A stretch of 28,397 nucleotides of DNA from a virus. Shown here piece by piece: positions 27,274-28,397 of the stretch (within the stretch, counting starts at the first letter, position 1; each line of letters opens with the position of its first letter). A program made the translations under genes and the position numbers. Location: the IMG/VR virus record IMGVR_UViG_3300035698_003044, positions 1-28,397 of that record. One strand, written 5' to 3'. The notes below the pieces were generated by a model, which saw only the letters and a program-made list of their open reading frames with translations, was not told the DNA's origin and searched no databases.

Positions 27274-27857
27274 TGACTAATAAGCCCGAACTAAAAAGTG
27301 TCTTCGATTCCTTCTTCTGGATGGATGAGGCAGACATACTTTACTGGATTCTGCTACCATTGATAACTAAGTTGGCGGTAGAGATTGGCAAAGGAGCCGC
27401 CATTGGAATTGGTGTTCAATGGGGCTTAGTTAATGATGCGGTTGTTAATTGGGCAAGAGAACATACGTTGATAGAGGTGTCGAAAATTGGTGTAACAACG
27501 CAGAAGTTCGTACAAGACAAGGTGGCTGATTGGATAGCATCAGGCGAGCCACTAAGAGAATTAGAGAAGGAGCTATTACCAATGTTTGGCAAGGTCAGAG
27601 CTAAACGAATTGCGGTTACGGAAGTTACCAATGCTTATGCGGGTGGGAATCTGGAGGCATGGAAAGCAAGCGGGGTGGTAGAAAAGAAAAGATGGAATAC
27701 TGCTGGAACTGATGTATGCCCTATTTGTATAGACTTGGATCAACAGGTTGTTCCGATTGATGCTATGTTTATAGGTAGCGATGGAATGCAATACGAAAGG
27801 CCACCAGCACACGTAAACTGCAAGTGTAATGTTACTCCTGTTGTGGAGCTACCATGA
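27273..27857 (+). CDS. Minor head protein (Mu gpF / SPP1 gp7 type)
   Basis: A 194-residue protein. An N-terminal helical part with hydrophobic stretches leads to the MuF core: RAKRIAVTEVTNAYAGGNLE (~109-128), EAWKASGV, KRWNTAGTDVCPICIDLDQQ (~139-158) and the closing PPAHVNCKCNVTPVV with cysteine pairs that may bind metal. Family members link portal and capsid and may be ejected with DNA. It is shorter than SPP1 gp7 (~300), so this is a compact form. Confidence 0.8.
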   Translation: MTNKPELKSVFDSFFWMDEADILYWILLPLITKLAVEIGKGAAIGIGVQWGLVNDAVVNWAREHTLIEVSKIGVTTQKFVQDKVADWIASGEPLRELEKELLPMFGKVRAKRIAVTEVTNAYAGGNLEAWKASGVVEKKRWNTAGTDVCPICIDLDQQVVPIDAMFIGSDGMQYERPPAHVNCKCNVTPVVELP

Positions 27858-28273
27858 ACTTCAAAATATTCGGACTTAACAAACTGACTGCAAAGCTAAA
27901 ACGCCTGTCTGCTCCTGAACTTACAAAGGAGCTGGAAAAGACAACTAGGAAGGCAACCTTTTATGTTCATGGCAAATTACCATCTGAAAGCAGCATACCG
28001 CAACCTGCTGGAAGTACATATAAAAGAACTGGAAATATGGTTGCAGGCATTAATACCGATGTTAAAACAATGGGCAGTAATGTTATTGGGTTGATTGGCA
28101 CTCCTATAAGCTATGCTCCATGGGTAATAAGCAGCGAGAAGATCCCCGGCAAGGGCGGGCCACAAGCAAGAGTACACAAAGGCAGATGGTACACGCTCCA
28201 AGCCCATGTCAAGAAATACCAGAAGGACATTAATAAATTCTTCGAGGATCTTGTAAAGAGGCTGATCAGATGA
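27854..28273 (+). CDS. HK97 gp10-like / head-tail morphogenesis protein
   Basis: A 139-residue basic protein. MNFKIFGLNKLTAKLKRLSA at the start, a helical KELEKTTRKATFYVHGKLP, GNMVAGI, and a C-terminal SYAPWVISSEKIPG with later helix (HVKKYQKDINKFFEDLVKRL) resemble HK97 gp10-like proteins, where Y-A-xxVExG-type sequence is conserved; those proteins act at the head-tail joint. It overlaps the upstream gene by four bases (ATGA). Confidence 0.7.
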   Translation: MNFKIFGLNKLTAKLKRLSAPELTKELEKTTRKATFYVHGKLPSESSIPQPAGSTYKRTGNMVAGINTDVKTMGSNVIGLIGTPISYAPWVISSEKIPGKGGPQARVHKGRWYTLQAHVKKYQKDINKFFEDLVKRLIR

Positions 28274-28397
28274 TATTATTAATAATGTGGTTTATGAATC
28301 CAGGACTAACGGAAATGCAACTATTCTTGAAGTATTGGTATTGTACTTTGGTAGATGTTGGAATAGTATTCAGTTATCTCTATATCAAATATTTAAT
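28270..28397 (+). CDS. Start of a hydrophobic protein, cut by the window end
   Basis: ATG 28270 overlaps the previous stop. The 42 readable codons are hydrophobic and aromatic (ILLIMWFMNPGLTEMQLF, LVDVGIVFSYLYIKYL), suggesting a membrane protein. The end is outside the window. Confidence 0.55.
   Translation, partial: MILLIMWFMNPGLTEMQLFLKYWYCTLVDVGIVFSYLYIKYL

Noticed and set aside
1-28397. CRISPR arrays, insertion sequences, integrase or attachment sites
   Set aside because: No regularly spaced repeats, transposase motifs, tyrosine or serine recombinase motifs, or att-like duplications were seen.

Overview
The window is a slice of a tailed double-stranded DNA bacteriophage genome (Caudoviricetes, HK97/SPP1-like head and packaging genes). 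Nearly every base is coding and all supported genes are on the + strand. Start and stop codons often overlap (ATGA, TGATG, TAATG) and most genes have a clear AGGAGG-type ribosome binding site. The host is a bacterium using sigma70-type promoters. It is probably not a typical enterobacterium: the endolysin is a GH25 muramidase, no Rz-like gene is seen, and the phage carries lipoproteins including an L,D-transpeptidase whose upstream domain reminds me of Anaerolineae (Chloroflexota) proteins. That host guess is weak. No integrase, major capsid protein, tape measure protein, DNA polymerase, tRNA or CRISPR array is visible, so the genome extends beyond both ends, and lifestyle cannot be decided from this window.

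Layout. 1-5258: end of the tail module, with a large tail protein, fibre/appendage proteins, a LamG-like lectin and a small HExxH metallopeptidase-like protein. 5255-7469: lysis cassette with a GH25 endolysin, a small C-terminal-anchor membrane protein, a calcineurin-type metallophosphoesterase and a holin-like protein with two possible starts. 7470-7877: 400 bp without a large gene. It holds two terminators, a candidate ~155 nt structured RNA with its own promoter, a strong hairpin, a three-copy repeat and the strong early promoter TTGACA-17-TACAAT. 7878-12654: early operon of small proteins (Dam-like methyltransferase, zinc ribbons, DUF551-like, ribbon-helix-helix, a recombination-associated candidate, an HNH-like protein). 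12655-12787: a second intergenic region with interleaved inverted repeats, possibly an RNA pseudoknot. 12788-17450: methylation and replication block with an N4/N6 methyltransferase, a replication initiator containing an iteron-like repeat, an HNH endonuclease flanked by a methyltransferase stub, a C5 methyltransferase with a +1 frameshift and an overlapping second ORF, a second N4/N6 methyltransferase and a PD-(D/E)XK nuclease. 17443-19060: small accessory genes ending with an HNH protein. 19035-22041: an independently promoted envelope cargo block (lipoprotein L,D-transpeptidase, an unknown, a membrane-anchored Cys-rich protein, a second lipoprotein). 22241-28397: packaging and head module (small terminase, RHH protein, large terminase, HNH, portal, MuF-like minor head protein, gp10-like protein), running off the right edge.

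How it fits together. The early promoter at 7818-7846 probably drives the early and methylation genes. Four DNA methyltransferases of three classes without paired restriction enzymes suggest protection of phage DNA from host restriction. The most striking part is 14750-15965: a truncated methyltransferase start, an HNH gene, then a C5 methyltransferase whose catalytic frame is reached only by a +1 shift at TTT TGA C (prfB-like). Inside it, in the third frame, lies a 166-codon ORF with its own good ribosome binding site and recognisable phage-family motifs. The two intergenic RNA candidates and the cargo block, with two lipoproteins sharing the same post-lipobox motif, are the next best leads. 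All functional calls come from reading the sequence and remembered family motifs. No database search was possible.
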